DNA of 64,000 nucleotides from Acidovorax sp. FJL06 (GTDB taxonomy: Bacteria; Pseudomonadota; Gammaproteobacteria; Burkholderiales; Burkholderiaceae_C). The stretch lies in contig NZ_QAJR01000004.1 in NCBI RefSeq assembly GCF_003852545.1, forward strand, positions 1 to 64,000. The letters are read 5' to 3'. Of the stretch, positions 43,976 to 53,900 are shown piece by piece (the stretch's first letter is position 1; each line of letters begins with the position of its first letter). The position numbers were made by a program, and so were the translations under genes. A model generated the notes under the pieces. That model saw only the letters and a program-made list of their open reading frames with translations, was not told where the DNA came from and did no database searches.

Positions 43976-45592
43976 ATGCCTGCCGAGCCGTTTTCTGCCA
44001 CTGCCACCCCTGGCCCCGCCACCGCGGATACGGCCACGCCGGTGGCGCCGCATCCGTCCCCGCTGGCCCTGCGCCGGGTGGCCATCGACACCTGGCGTGA
44101 AAACGTGGCCTACCTGAACCGGGATTGCGCCCTGTACCGGGCCGAGGGTTTTCAGGCGCTGTCCAAGATCGAGGTGCGCGCCAACGGCCGCCGCATCCTG
44201 GCCACGGTGAACGTGGTGGACGACCCTGCCATCGTGGCCTGCCACGAGCTGGGCCTGTCGGAGGATGCCTTTGTGCAGCTGGGCGTGGACAACGGCCACA
44301 CCGTGTCCGTGGCCCAGGCGGAGCCGCCCGAGTCCATGGGCGCGCTGTTCCGCAAGATTGCCAGCGAGCGCCTCACACGCGAGGATTTCGGCGCCATCGT
44401 GCGCGACATTGCCGACCACCGCTATTCCAAGATCGAACTCACGGCCTTTGTGGTCGCCTGCCACTGCAATGCGCTGGACCGGGAGGAGGTGTTCTTCCTC
44501 ACCGACGCCATGGTGGCCAGCGGCCGGCGCCTGGACTGGCATGAACCGCTGGTGGTGGACAAGCACTGCATCGGCGGCATCCCCGGCAACCGCACCACCA
44601 TGCTGGTCGTGCCCATCGTGGCGGCGCACGGCATGCTGTGCCCCAAGACCTCGTCGCGCGCCATCACCTCGCCCGCCGGCACGGCCGACACCATGGAGGT
44701 GCTGGCCAAGGTCGAGCTGCCGCTTGCGCAACTGGCCGACATCGTGCGCGCGCACCGGGGCTGCCTGGCCTGGGGCGGCACGGCCCACCTGTCGCCCGCC
44801 GACGATGTGCTGATTTCGGTGGAGCGGCCGCTGTCCATTGACTCGGCCGGGCAGATGGTGGCGTCCATCCTGTCCAAAAAGGTGGCGGCCGGTGCCACGC
44901 ACCTGGTGCTCGACATTCCCATTGGCCCCACGGCCAAGGTGCGCTCCATGCCCGAGGCACAGCGCCTGCGGCGCCTGTTTGAATATGTGGCGCGGCGCAT
45001 GGGCCTGTCGCTCGACGTGGTCATCACCGATGGCCGCCAGCCCGTGGGCAATGGCGTGGGCCCAGTGCTGGAGGCACGCGACGTGATGCGCGTGCTGCAG
45101 AACGACCCGCGCGCACCCGACGACCTGCGGCAAAAGGCGCTGCGCCTGGCCGGGCGCCTGATCGAGTGCGACCCCGATGTGCGCGGCGGCGACGGCTACG
45201 CCATTGCCCGCGACATCCTTGACTCCGGCCGGGCGCTGACCCGCATGAACGCCATCATCGCCGCCCAGGGCAGCACGGGGTTTGACCACAACCATCCGGC
45301 GCTGGGGGCCCTCACGCTCGATGTGGTGGCACCCGCCAGCGGCGTGGTGGCGGGCATCGACAACTACCAGATCGCCCGTGTGGCCCGCCTGGCCGGTGCC
45401 CCCAAGGTGCCGGGCGCCGGGGTGGACCTGATGTGCAAGCTGGGCGACACCGTGGCGGCGGGCGAGGTGCTGTACCGCGTGCACGCCAGCTACCCAGCCG
45501 ACCTGGAGTTTGCGCGCCACGCCTGCGGGCAGGACAGCGGCTACCGCCTGGGCACGGCCGATGAGGTGCCCCAGGTGTTTGTGGAGTTCTGA
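43976..45592 (+). CDS. Thymidine phosphorylase-family / AMP-phosphorylase-like enzyme
   Basis: This 538-residue protein has [40 protein letters not shown] and [20 protein letters not shown]. It ends with a C-terminal PYNP-like domain ([20 protein letters not shown]). The N-terminal extension before the phosphorylase core and the [10 protein letters not shown] form are those of the archaeal-type AMP phosphorylases. They convert AMP and phosphate to adenine and ribose 1,5-bisphosphate. Bacterial versions are listed as putative thymidine phosphorylase 2. The PRPP-synthetase-like gene follows after 2 nt. Confidence 0.88.
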   Translation: MPAEPFSATATPGPATADTATPVAPHPSPLALRRVAIDTWRENVAYLNRDCALYRAEGFQALSKIEVRANGRRILATVNVVDDPAIVACHELGLSEDAFVQLGVDNGHTVSVAQAEPPESMGALFRKIASERLTREDFGAIVRDIADHRYSKIELTAFVVACHCNALDREEVFFLTDAMVASGRRLDWHEPLVVDKHCIGGIPGNRTTMLVVPIVAAHGMLCPKTSSRAITSPAGTADTMEVLAKVELPLAQLADIVRAHRGCLAWGGTAHLSPADDVLISVERPLSIDSAGQMVASILSKKVAAGATHLVLDIPIGPTAKVRSMPEAQRLRRLFEYVARRMGLSLDVVITDGRQPVGNGVGPVLEARDVMRVLQNDPRAPDDLRQKALRLAGRLIECDPDVRGGDGYAIARDILDSGRALTRMNAIIAAQGSTGFDHNHPALGALTLDVVAPASGVVAGIDNYQIARVARLAGAPKVPGAGVDLMCKLGDTVAAGEVLYRVHASYPADLEFARHACGQDSGYRLGTADEVPQVFVEF

Positions 45593-45594
45593 CC

Positions 45595-46506
45595 GTGGCC
45601 GCGCCTGAAGCCGCCTGCGTGCTGTATTTCGACGACGAAGCGGCGCCCGCACAGCGCCTGGCACAGGCTGCGGGCCTGGCCGCCCGGGCCATCGAGCGCC
45701 ACCGTTTCCCCGACGGCGAACTCAAGCTGCGCCTGCCGGTGGACGCTGCAGGCCGCCTGCCGCCCCGCGCCGTGCTGCTGCGCAGCCTGCACCAGCCCAA
45801 CGAAAAGCTGGTGGAGCTGCTGCTGGCCGCCCGCACCGCCCGCAGCCTGGGGGCGCAACACCTTACATTGGTGGCGCCTTACCTGGCCTACATGCGGCAG
45901 GACATGGCCTTCCACCCCGGCGAGGCCGTGAGCCAGCAGGTGGTGGGCGGGTTTCTGGCGGGGTTGTTCGATGCCGTCATCACCGTGGACCCGCACCTGC
46001 ACCGCATCGACCGGCTGGAGCAGGCCATTGCGGTGCCCCAGGCCGTGGCGCTCAGCGGCGCCGAGCCGCTGGCTGACCTGATTGCAAAGCGGCGCCCCGG
46101 CGCGCTGCTGGTGGGGCCGGACGGCGAATCCGCCCAATGGATCGCCCAGGCCGCCGCCCGCCATGGCTTTGACCACGCCGTCTGCACCAAGGTGCGCCAT
46201 GGCGACCGCGATGTGGCCATCGAACTGCCCGCCCTCAATGCCCGGGGCCGGGCCGTGGTGGTGCTGGACGACATGGCCAGCACCGGCCGCACGCTGGCGC
46301 TGGCGGCGCGCTTGCTGCGGCAGGCAGGCGCCGCATCGGTGGATGTGGCCGTGACCCATGCGCTGTTTGCGGGCGATGCGCTGCAGGTGCTGCATGAAGC
46401 CGGGGTGGGGGAGGTGTGGAGTACGGACTGCATCCCGCACCCCAGCAACGCGGTGGCCATGGCGGGGCCGTTAGCGCAGGCGCTGCAATCGGTGCTTGGC
46501 GCCTGA
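45595..46506 (+). CDS. Ribose-phosphate pyrophosphokinase-like protein (archaeal type)
   Basis: This 303-residue protein starts at GTG two bases after the phosphorylase stop. HRFPDGELKLRLPV, VAPYLAYMRQDMAFHPGE, TVDPHLHRIDRLE and the PRPP loop VVVLDDMASTGRTL identify a PRPP-synthetase fold. DPHLHR replaces the DLHxxQ of classical bacterial Prs, which is the archaeal-like subtype. It is not the housekeeping Prs. Tight pairing with an AMP-phosphorylase-like enzyme suggests ribose-phosphate salvage from nucleotides. Confidence 0.85.
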   Translation: MAAPEAACVLYFDDEAAPAQRLAQAAGLAARAIERHRFPDGELKLRLPVDAAGRLPPRAVLLRSLHQPNEKLVELLLAARTARSLGAQHLTLVAPYLAYMRQDMAFHPGEAVSQQVVGGFLAGLFDAVITVDPHLHRIDRLEQAIAVPQAVALSGAEPLADLIAKRRPGALLVGPDGESAQWIAQAAARHGFDHAVCTKVRHGDRDVAIELPALNARGRAVVVLDDMASTGRTLALAARLLRQAGAASVDVAVTHALFAGDALQVLHEAGVGEVWSTDCIPHPSNAVAMAGPLAQALQSVLGA

Positions 46507-46595
46507 AAACCCGGGGCACAGGGCTGCGACAATGCGCCATTGCTCCTGACGCTGCTCCCGTACAGCGTTTCAACGAATACAGAAACGATCACACC

Positions 46596-47198
46596 ATGCT
46601 GCTTGACGCTACCGAATCCCAACTCGTCCTGGTCGATTACCAGGAACGCCTGATGCCCGCCATCTTTGAAGGCCCTGCCGTGCTGGCCAATGCCCGCCGC
46701 CTGGCCGAGATCGCCCGCATGCTGGATGTGCCCGTGTGGGGGACCGAGCAAAACCCCTCGCGCCTGGGCGCCAACGACGCCGCACTGCGCGCCCTGTGCC
46801 AGAAAACCTTGGCCAAGATGCATTTCAGCGCCGCCGAGGAAGGCCTGGGCGAATGGCTGCGCCCACCGGCCAAGCCCCAGGGCGGCAATGCGCGCAGCCT
46901 GCCCAAGCACCTGCAAAAGCCCGCACCGCTGGCAGCAGAGCGCGGCACCATCGTGATTGCCGGCTGCGAAGCCCATGTCTGCCTGCTGCAAACCGCGCTC
47001 GACCTGATCGACGACGAGTTTGAAGTGTGGGTGGTGACCGATGCCTGCGGCTCGCGCACCGAACGCAACCGCGACGCCGCCTTTGACCGCCTGGCCGGCG
47101 CAGGCGCCGAGCTGGTGACCACCGAGATGGTGGCGTTTGAATGGCTGGGCAGCTGCGAGCACCCGGCATTCAAGGATGTGCTCGGGCTGATCAAGTAA
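46596..47198 (+). CDS. Isochorismatase-family cysteine hydrolase
   Basis: This 200-residue protein has LVLVDYQERLMPAI with the catalytic Asp, TEQNPSRLG, a Lys in LAKMHFSA and the Cys loop IVIAGCEAHVCLLQTALDL. The Asp-Lys-Cys triad is complete, so it should be active on an amide or related substrate, unknown here. It follows the PRPP-synthetase-like gene by 90 bp on the same strand. Confidence 0.9.
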   Translation: MLLDATESQLVLVDYQERLMPAIFEGPAVLANARRLAEIARMLDVPVWGTEQNPSRLGANDAALRALCQKTLAKMHFSAAEEGLGEWLRPPAKPQGGNARSLPKHLQKPAPLAAERGTIVIAGCEAHVCLLQTALDLIDDEFEVWVVTDACGSRTERNRDAAFDRLAGAGAELVTTEMVAFEWLGSCEHPAFKDVLGLIK

Positions 47199-47205
47199 CC
47201 GGGGG

Positions 47206-47258
47206 GTAAAAATGGCTGCTACCGCTTTTCCAGCAAGCGCTAGCAGCTATGAAAAGCA
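47206..47258 (-). repeat. Dispersed palindromic repeat copy (minus orientation)
   Basis: On the minus strand it reads TTTTCATAGCTGCTAGCGCT, TGCTGGAAAAGCGGTAGCAG and CCATTTTTA. It lies between the convergent ends of the isochorismatase and chrA genes and may act as a bidirectional terminator. Confidence 0.8.
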
Positions 47259-47270
47259 TAGTAATTCAGA

Positions 47271-48623
47271 TCAAGCGAGGTAGGGTGTTGCCAGCTTGAC
47301 CGCCAAGCCCACCAGGGCGCAGGCGCCCAGCAGGGGCAACACGCCCAGCGTGAAGCGGAACAGCGCCACACCGGCCCCGAGAGCGATCAAGGCCGACACC
47401 GCATCGAACGGCCCGCCCCAGCCCTGCGGCCACAGCAAGTGCCAGGCAAAAAACAGCGCCAGGTTCAGGATCACGCCCACCACGGCGGCGGTGATGGCCG
47501 AGAGCGGTGCGGTGAAGCCGAGCTTGCCGTGGGTGGCCTCCACCAGCGGGCCACCCGCCAGGATGAAGATGAACGAGGGCAAAAAGGTCACGAAGGTCAC
47601 CACCGCGGCCGCCGCTGCGGCGCCTGCAAACAGCGCGTCCGGCCCCCACACCTGCTGCAGCCAGCCGCCCACGAAGCCCACAAACGCCACCACCATGATG
47701 AGCGGCCCAGGCGTGGTCTCGCCCAGCGCCAGGCCGTCGATCATCTGGGGGCCGCTGAGCCACTGGTAGTGGTCCACCGCGCCCTGGTACACATAGGGCA
47801 GCACGGCATAGGCGCCGCCAAAGGTCAGCAGCGCCGCCTTGGTGAAGAACCAGCCCATCTGCGTGAGCGTGCCCTGCCAGCCCTGCGTGGCCACCAGCAC
47901 GGCCATGGCCGCGAGCCACAACGCCAGCCCAGCCGCGAGCACCTTGGCCAGGTGGCTGCGCGAGAAGCGGGCGTGGGCCGGCGTGGGGGTGTGGTCATCG
48001 ATCAGCGCCGGGCCAAAGCCCTTGTGCGCGGCCGCGTGGCCGCCGCCCAGCGCAAACACCGCCGGCCAGCGCTGCGCACCGAAGTAGCCGATGAGCCCGG
48101 CCGCCAGCACGATGGCCGGGAAGGGCGTGTTGAACGCAAAAATCGCCACGAACGACGCAGCGGCAATGCCCCACATCCAGCCGTTTTTGAGCGCGCGCGT
48201 ACCGATGCGGTGCGCCGCGTGCAGCACCAGCGCCGTCACCGCAGGCTTGATCCCGTAGAAGATGCCGGCCACCACCGGCACATCGCCAAACCGCAGATAC
48301 ACCCACGACAACGCGATCAGGATGAACAGCGAGGGCAGCACAAACAGCGCCCCGGCCACGATGCCGCCCCAGGTGCGGTGCATGAGCCAGCCAATGTAGG
48401 TGGCCAGCTGCTGCGCCTCGGGGCCGGGCAGCAGCATGCAGTAGTTGAGGGCGTGTAGAAAACGGTTCTCGCTGATCCAGCGTCGGCGCTCCACCAGCTC
48501 GGCATGCATGATGGCAATCTGCCCGGCGGGCCCGCCAAAACTGATGAAGCCGAGCTTGAGCCAGAAAAGAAAGGCTTCGCCAAAGCTAACCGGGGCGGGG
48601 GAGGGGGGCGGTGCTGAGTGCAT
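47271..48623 (-). CDS. chrA: Chromate transporter, long-chain two-domain ChrA
   Basis: This 450-residue membrane protein consists of two CHR domains. The N-terminal signature is KLGFISFGGPAGQIAIMHAE, LLPGPEAQQLATYIGWLMHR. The C-terminal signature is FFTKAALLTFGGAYAVLPYV, LGETTPGPLIMVVAFVGFVG. ChrA exports chromate, giving resistance. ATG 48623 is chosen since upstream residues are not family-like. It is divergent from prpE. Confidence 0.93.
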   Translation of the reverse strand: MHSAPPPSPAPVSFGEAFLFWLKLGFISFGGPAGQIAIMHAELVERRRWISENRFLHALNYCMLLPGPEAQQLATYIGWLMHRTWGGIVAGALFVLPSLFILIALSWVYLRFGDVPVVAGIFYGIKPAVTALVLHAAHRIGTRALKNGWMWGIAAASFVAIFAFNTPFPAIVLAAGLIGYFGAQRWPAVFALGGGHAAAHKGFGPALIDDHTPTPAHARFSRSHLAKVLAAGLALWLAAMAVLVATQGWQGTLTQMGWFFTKAALLTFGGAYAVLPYVYQGAVDHYQWLSGPQMIDGLALGETTPGPLIMVVAFVGFVGGWLQQVWGPDALFAGAAAAAAVVTFVTFLPSFIFILAGGPLVEATHGKLGFTAPLSAITAAVVGVILNLALFFAWHLLWPQGWGGPFDAVSALIALGAGVALFRFTLGVLPLLGACALVGLAVKLATPYLA

Positions 48624-48809
48624 GGCCCCGGAGTGTGCCAGCCGAGCGTGGCGTTCGCGGGAATATCGGTATTCAATAAGCGATGCTGGCTTAGCCAGGG
48701 CTGCAAGCCTGGGTGCTGCGTCAGTTTGCCGCAAGCCCGTCATGAATAATTATGAATTCAAAACCTGCTGTCCTGGCAGGGCGAGAGAGATGCCGAGGAG
48801 ACCCCCGCA

Positions 48810-50711
48810 ATGACCGCACACAGCACCTACGCCGACTTCTACCGCCAGTCCATCGACCACCGCGACGCCTTCTGGAGCGAACAGGCGAAGCTGATCGACT
48901 GGCAAACCCCGCCCCAGCAGGTGTGCGACTACAGCAACCCGCCATTTGCCCAATGGTTTGTGGGCGGCACCACCAACCTGTGCCACAACGCGGTCGACCG
49001 GCACCTGGCCACGCGCGCCAGCCAGGCGGCGCTGGTGGCCATCTCCACCGAAACCAACACCGAGCGCAGCTACAGCTTTGCCGAGCTGCATGCCGAGGTG
49101 CAGCGCATGGCGGCCGTGCTGTTGTCGCTGGGCGTGAAGAAGGGCGACCGCGTGCTCATCTATATGCCCATGATTGCCGAGGCCGCCTTTGCCATGCTGG
49201 CCTGTGTGCGCATCGGCGCGCTGCATTCGGTGGTGTTTGGCGGCTTTGCATCGGGCTCGCTGGCCTCGCGCATCGAAGACGCGGAGCCCGTGGCCGTGGT
49301 CAGCGCCGATGCAGGCTCGCGCGGTGGCAAGGTGGTGCCCTACAAGCCGCTGCTGGACGAGGCCATTGCGTTGTCCAAGCACAAACCCGCCGCCGTGCTG
49401 ATGATTAACCGGGGCCTGGCCCCCATGCACCTGCAGCCCGGGCGCGACCACGACTGGGCGCCGCTGCGCGAGCAGCACCTGAACACCGTGGTGCCCTGCG
49501 AATGGGTCGAATCCACCCACCCCAGCTACACGCTGTACACCAGCGGCACCACAGGCAAACCCAAGGGCGTGCAGCGCGACACCGGCGGCTATGCCGTGGC
49601 GCTGGCCGCCAGCATGAAGCACATCTTCGACGCCAAGCCCGGGGAGGTGTACTTCGCCACCAGCGACATCGGCTGGGTGGTGGGGCACAGCTACATCATC
49701 TACGGGCCGCTGCTGGCCGGCATGACCACCATCCTGTACGAGGGCCTGCCGATCCGGCCCGATGCAGGGGTGTGGTGGAGCATCGTGGAGAAGTACCAGG
49801 TCACGCACATGTTCTCGGCCCCCACGGCGGTGCGGGTGCTGAAAAAGCAGGACCCTGCCTACCTCACCCAATACAACGTGAAGAGCCTCAAGGCCCTGTG
49901 GCTGGCTGGCGAACCGGTGGACGAGCCCACCGCGCGCTGGATTGGCGCGGCGCTGAACATCCCCATCATCGACAACTACTGGCAGACCGAAACCGGCTGG
50001 CCCATCCTGGCGGTGGCCAACGGCATCGAGGACAACGCCGCGCGCTGGGGCAGCCCGGGCAAGGCGGTCTATGGTTACCACGTCAAGCTGCTCGACGAGG
50101 CCACGGGCGAAGAGCTGACCGGCGCCAACCAGAAGGGCGTGGTCGCCATCGAAGGCCCGCTGCCCCCCGGCTGCATGCAGACCGTGTGGCGCGACGATGC
50201 GCGCTTTGTGAACACCTACTGGAAGAGCATCCCCGGCCGCCTGGTCTACAGCACCTTCGACTGGGGCATCCGCGACGCCGACGGCTACCACTTCATCCTG
50301 GGCCGCACCGACGACGTGATCAACGTGGCCGGCCACCGCCTGGGCACACGCGAGATCGAGGAAAGCATTGCCTCCCACCCCAACATCGCCGAAGTGGCCG
50401 TGGTGGGCGTGGCCGACAGCTTGAAGGGCCAGGTGGCGATGGCGTTTGCCGTGGCGCGCGATGCTTCAGGCCTCACCGATGACGCCGCCCGCCTCCAACT
50501 CGAAGGCGAGGTGATGAAGCAGGTGGACAACCAACTCGGCGCCGTGGCCCGGCCATCGCGTGTGCACTTTGTGACCGTGCTGCCCAAGACCCGCAGCGGC
50601 AAGCTGCTGCGCCGCGCCCTGCAGGCCGTGGCCGAGCGGCGCGATCCGGGGGATCTGACGACGATGGAAGACCCGGCTGCGCTGCAGCAGGTGAAGGAAC
50701 TGGTGGGGTGA
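48810..50711 (+). CDS. prpE: Propionate-CoA ligase
   Basis: This 633-residue acyl-CoA synthetase forms propionyl-CoA through propionyl-AMP. The N-terminal ACS domain has YADFYRQSIDHRDAFWSEQA. The AMP-binding core has TLYTSGTTGKPKGVQRDTGG, YWQTETGWPI and the hinge GRTDDVINVAGHRLGTREIE. The catalytic Lys is in LPKTRSGKLLRRALQ. Length and residues fit PrpE rather than acetyl-CoA synthetase. prpBCD are not in the window. Confidence 0.93.
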   Translation: MTAHSTYADFYRQSIDHRDAFWSEQAKLIDWQTPPQQVCDYSNPPFAQWFVGGTTNLCHNAVDRHLATRASQAALVAISTETNTERSYSFAELHAEVQRMAAVLLSLGVKKGDRVLIYMPMIAEAAFAMLACVRIGALHSVVFGGFASGSLASRIEDAEPVAVVSADAGSRGGKVVPYKPLLDEAIALSKHKPAAVLMINRGLAPMHLQPGRDHDWAPLREQHLNTVVPCEWVESTHPSYTLYTSGTTGKPKGVQRDTGGYAVALAASMKHIFDAKPGEVYFATSDIGWVVGHSYIIYGPLLAGMTTILYEGLPIRPDAGVWWSIVEKYQVTHMFSAPTAVRVLKKQDPAYLTQYNVKSLKALWLAGEPVDEPTARWIGAALNIPIIDNYWQTETGWPILAVANGIEDNAARWGSPGKAVYGYHVKLLDEATGEELTGANQKGVVAIEGPLPPGCMQTVWRDDARFVNTYWKSIPGRLVYSTFDWGIRDADGYHFILGRTDDVINVAGHRLGTREIEESIASHPNIAEVAVVGVADSLKGQVAMAFAVARDASGLTDDAARLQLEGEVMKQVDNQLGAVARPSRVHFVTVLPKTRSGKLLRRALQAVAERRDPGDLTTMEDPAALQQVKELVG

Positions 50712-50763
50712 CTTTGATGGAGGTTGAGAGGGCAAAACCTTGTCAGCCCCCAGCACCAAAGGT

Positions 50764-50812
50764 ATAAAAATAATAGCTACCAGGGCTATGTAGGCGGTCG
50801 CCAGGCGCTTCT
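50764..50812 (+). repeat. Dispersed palindromic repeat, diverged copy
   Basis: AAAAATAATAGCTACCAGGG, then CTATGTAGGCGGTCGCCAGG and CGCTTCT preserve the core ATAGC and the overall spacing. It lies 53 bp after the prpE stop. Confidence 0.5.
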
Positions 50813-50868
50813 CTTCATGGCAATGTAAGTGCTTCAGACTAGGTGCATCAGACGCTCCGTCCACCAAT

Positions 50869-50894
50869 CCGTTCGGGCTGAACTTGTCGAAGCC
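50869..50894 (+). repeat. Short REP-like sequence
   Basis: The string CCGTTCGGGCTGAACTTGTC followed by GAAGCC matches a short repeat, commonly written GGGCTGAGCTTGTCGAAG, that recurs in many proteobacterial genomes (general knowledge). It lies downstream of prpE. Confidence 0.45.
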
Positions 50895-50982
50895 GGGGTG
50901 CTTCTTGCTCGCAGCCTTTTGGCAGGCTTGGGACGAAAGGGGCGATCTGAGGCAAGTCCCTCGTCAGGCTGCTTTTCAAGAC

Positions 50983-53900
50983 TCACACTGGCCGGTTGCG
51001 CTGCCACCCCGCCGGCGGCTGCCACCCCGGCGTCCAGCCAATGAAGTCGTCCAGCGGCATGGGCCGGGCGATGCAGTAGCCCTGGGCCTGGGTGCAACCT
51101 AGTTGCAGCAGCATCTGCCCTTGCTCGACGGTTTCCACGCCCTCGGCGATCACGCGGTAGCCGAAGGAGCGGGCCAGGCCGATCACGCCCTGCACGATGG
51201 CCAGGTCGCCGGGGTCGCCCATCATGCCGTGCACAAAGCTCTGGTCGATCTTGAGCGTGTCCATGGGCAGGCGGCGCAGGTAGGTGAGGGACGAGTAGCC
51301 GGTGCCAAAGTCGTCCAGCGACACAGCAACGCCCATGGCGCGCAGTTCGGTGAGCGTGGTGGCTGCGGCCGCCAGATCGTAGAGCGCGGCGCTTTCGGTG
51401 ATCTCGATCTCCACCAGGTGCGTGGGCACCTTGGGGTGGCGCGCCAGGCATTGGGCCATCCAGCTGGCAAAACCGGGTTGCTGCAGGTGCTGCGCGGCGA
51501 TGTTGATGCTCAGCGGCATGGGCAGGCCCCGGTCCTGCAATTGCTCCAGCACCGTGAGCGCGGCGTCGGCCACCCATTCGCCAAAACTGATCTCCAGCTC
51601 GGTGCCCTGCAGCAGCGGCAGGAATTCGCCGGGGGGCACCAGGCCGCGTTCGGGGTGCTGCCAGCGCGAAAGCACTTCGGCACCCACCACGGTGCCACTG
51701 CGCATGTCCACCTTGGGCTGCAGGTACAGCGTGAACTGGGCGTCGGCCAGGGCGTCGCGCAGGTGGCGGCCTTGGGCGCGTCGCAGTTGCACGGCGCGCT
51801 CCTGGGCGGCGTCGAACTGGTGAAAGCGGTTGCGCCCGGCCTGTTTGGCGGCGTACATGGCCTGGTCGGCGTGGCGCAGCAGGGTGTCGGCATCGGCGTC
51901 GTCCTGCGGGAACACGGTGTAGCCGATGCTGGCCGTGACCACCACGCGCTCGGCGTCCAGCGTGTAGGGGGCCGAGACGCTTTCCATCACGCGTTCGAGC
52001 AGGTGTTCGCAGTCGCTGGCGGACTCCAGCCCGGGCATGAGGATCACGAACTCATCGCCCCCCAGGCGGGCCACGCAGTCGCTGGGCCGCAGTGCGCGGG
52101 TAAGGCGGCCCGCCACCACCACCAGCAGGCGGTCGCCCGCACCATGGCCCAGGCGGTCGTTCACGGGCTTGAAACCGTCGAGGTCGAGGTAGGCCACCCC
52201 CAGCTGCGTGCCGTTCTCGCGTGCATGGCCCATGCTTTCCTGCAGCTTGCGGGCCAGCAGCACGCGGTTGGGCAGGCCGGTGAGGGCGTCGTACAAGGCC
52301 AGCCGCTGCAGCATGACCTCTTGCTCGCGCTGGGGCGTTACATCAATGGCCACGCCCAGCATGCGGGCGGGGCGCCCTTGGCTGTCAAAGCCCACGATCT
52401 TGCCCAGGTTGCGCACCCAGCGTGTGGCGTCGCCGGGCCGATTCACACGCCAGGTGGCGTCGAAGGGGGTGCCGGGGTGGGCCGTGTGGCGCGCCAGTTC
52501 GGCGTTGATGCGGTCGATGTCGTCGGGCGCGATGGCGGCGGTCCACTGCACCGCCGGCCGTGGCTCGCTGCCCAGGGCGCTCAGGGTGTCCAGGCCCCGC
52601 ATGGTGCGCCAGCGGCTGTCGCCCGTGACGACGCCGGTCTGCAGGTTCCAGTCCCACCGCCCCAACGAAGCCGCCGAGATGGTGAGCGAGAGCAGCTCTT
52701 CCCGTTCACGCACCTGCTCTTCTTCGTGCTTGCGGTCGGTGATGTCGTGCACCGAAAACAGCCAGCAGGACTCTCCGCCGAACTCCGTGGCCCGCATGGA
52801 CTGCAGCACCGTGCGCGCAGGGGCGTTGCGCACCTGAATCCGCAGTTCATGGCTATTGACATGGTTGTTCTGGGCCACGGCCTCCATCAGGTGCTGGCGG
52901 TCTTCCTGGGTGAACAGGCCCAATTCGATGGCGGTGCGGCCAATGGCTTCCTCGCGCGGGATGCCCATCATCTCCACCCAGGCGGGGTTGACCTCGACAT
53001 AACGGCCATCGTGGCGCAGCGACAGGCCCATGGGGTAGGGGGCGAGGTGGAAGATGCCTGAGAAGCGCTCTTCCGACTGGTGCAGGCGCTGTTCGGCGCG
53101 CTTGGCTTCGTCAATGTCCTGCATCACGCCGCGCACCTTGACGACGCGGTCGTTCTCGATCAGGGGTTCGCCGCGTGCCCGCACCCACAGCAGGTGGCCG
53201 TCGGTGTGGATCACTTCCATCTCCATGCTCCACGCGGTGCGCGAACGCAGGCTCTGGCGGAACTTCTCGCGCAGCGCCTCGCGGTAGGCGGGGGCGACAT
53301 GGCGGTCGATGTAGTCGCTGGGCGGCGGCTGGCTCGGGTCCAGGCCATGGATGTCGAAGCACATCTCCGACCAGTAGGTCAGGCCCTTTCCGTGCTCGTC
53401 CTCCCAGGCGCCCAGGCGGGCCAGCCGGCCGGCCTGCTGCAGCTGGTTGTAGAGCGCCCGGAGTTCGTCGCTGGTGCGTTGGGCTTCGGTCATGTCGTGG
53501 AAGACGAAGACAAAGCAGTTTTCGCCATCCACAAGCACGGAGCGTGCCGACATCAGGCCCGGAATGCGCACCCCGTTGCTCTGGGCCACCAGGGGCAGGC
53601 GGTCCACCTTGCCTTCACGGCGGAAGGTGTCGACCAGGCGTGTGCGTTCCTGCTCGCTGGCCCAGATGCTGAGTTCGGTGGACGTGCGGCCGATGACCTC
53701 CTCGCGCGAACGGCCCAGCACCTCGCAAAAGGCTGGGTTCACGTCCACATAGCGGCCGTCCGAGATGCGCGAGATGCCCGCCGGGTCGGGCAGCGTCTGG
53801 TAGAAGGTGGTGTACTTGGCCTCGGAGCTGCGCAGCGCGTCCTCGACCTCGCGGTGCGCCGTGATGTCCACGTCCATGCCGATCATGCTCACGGGGCGGC

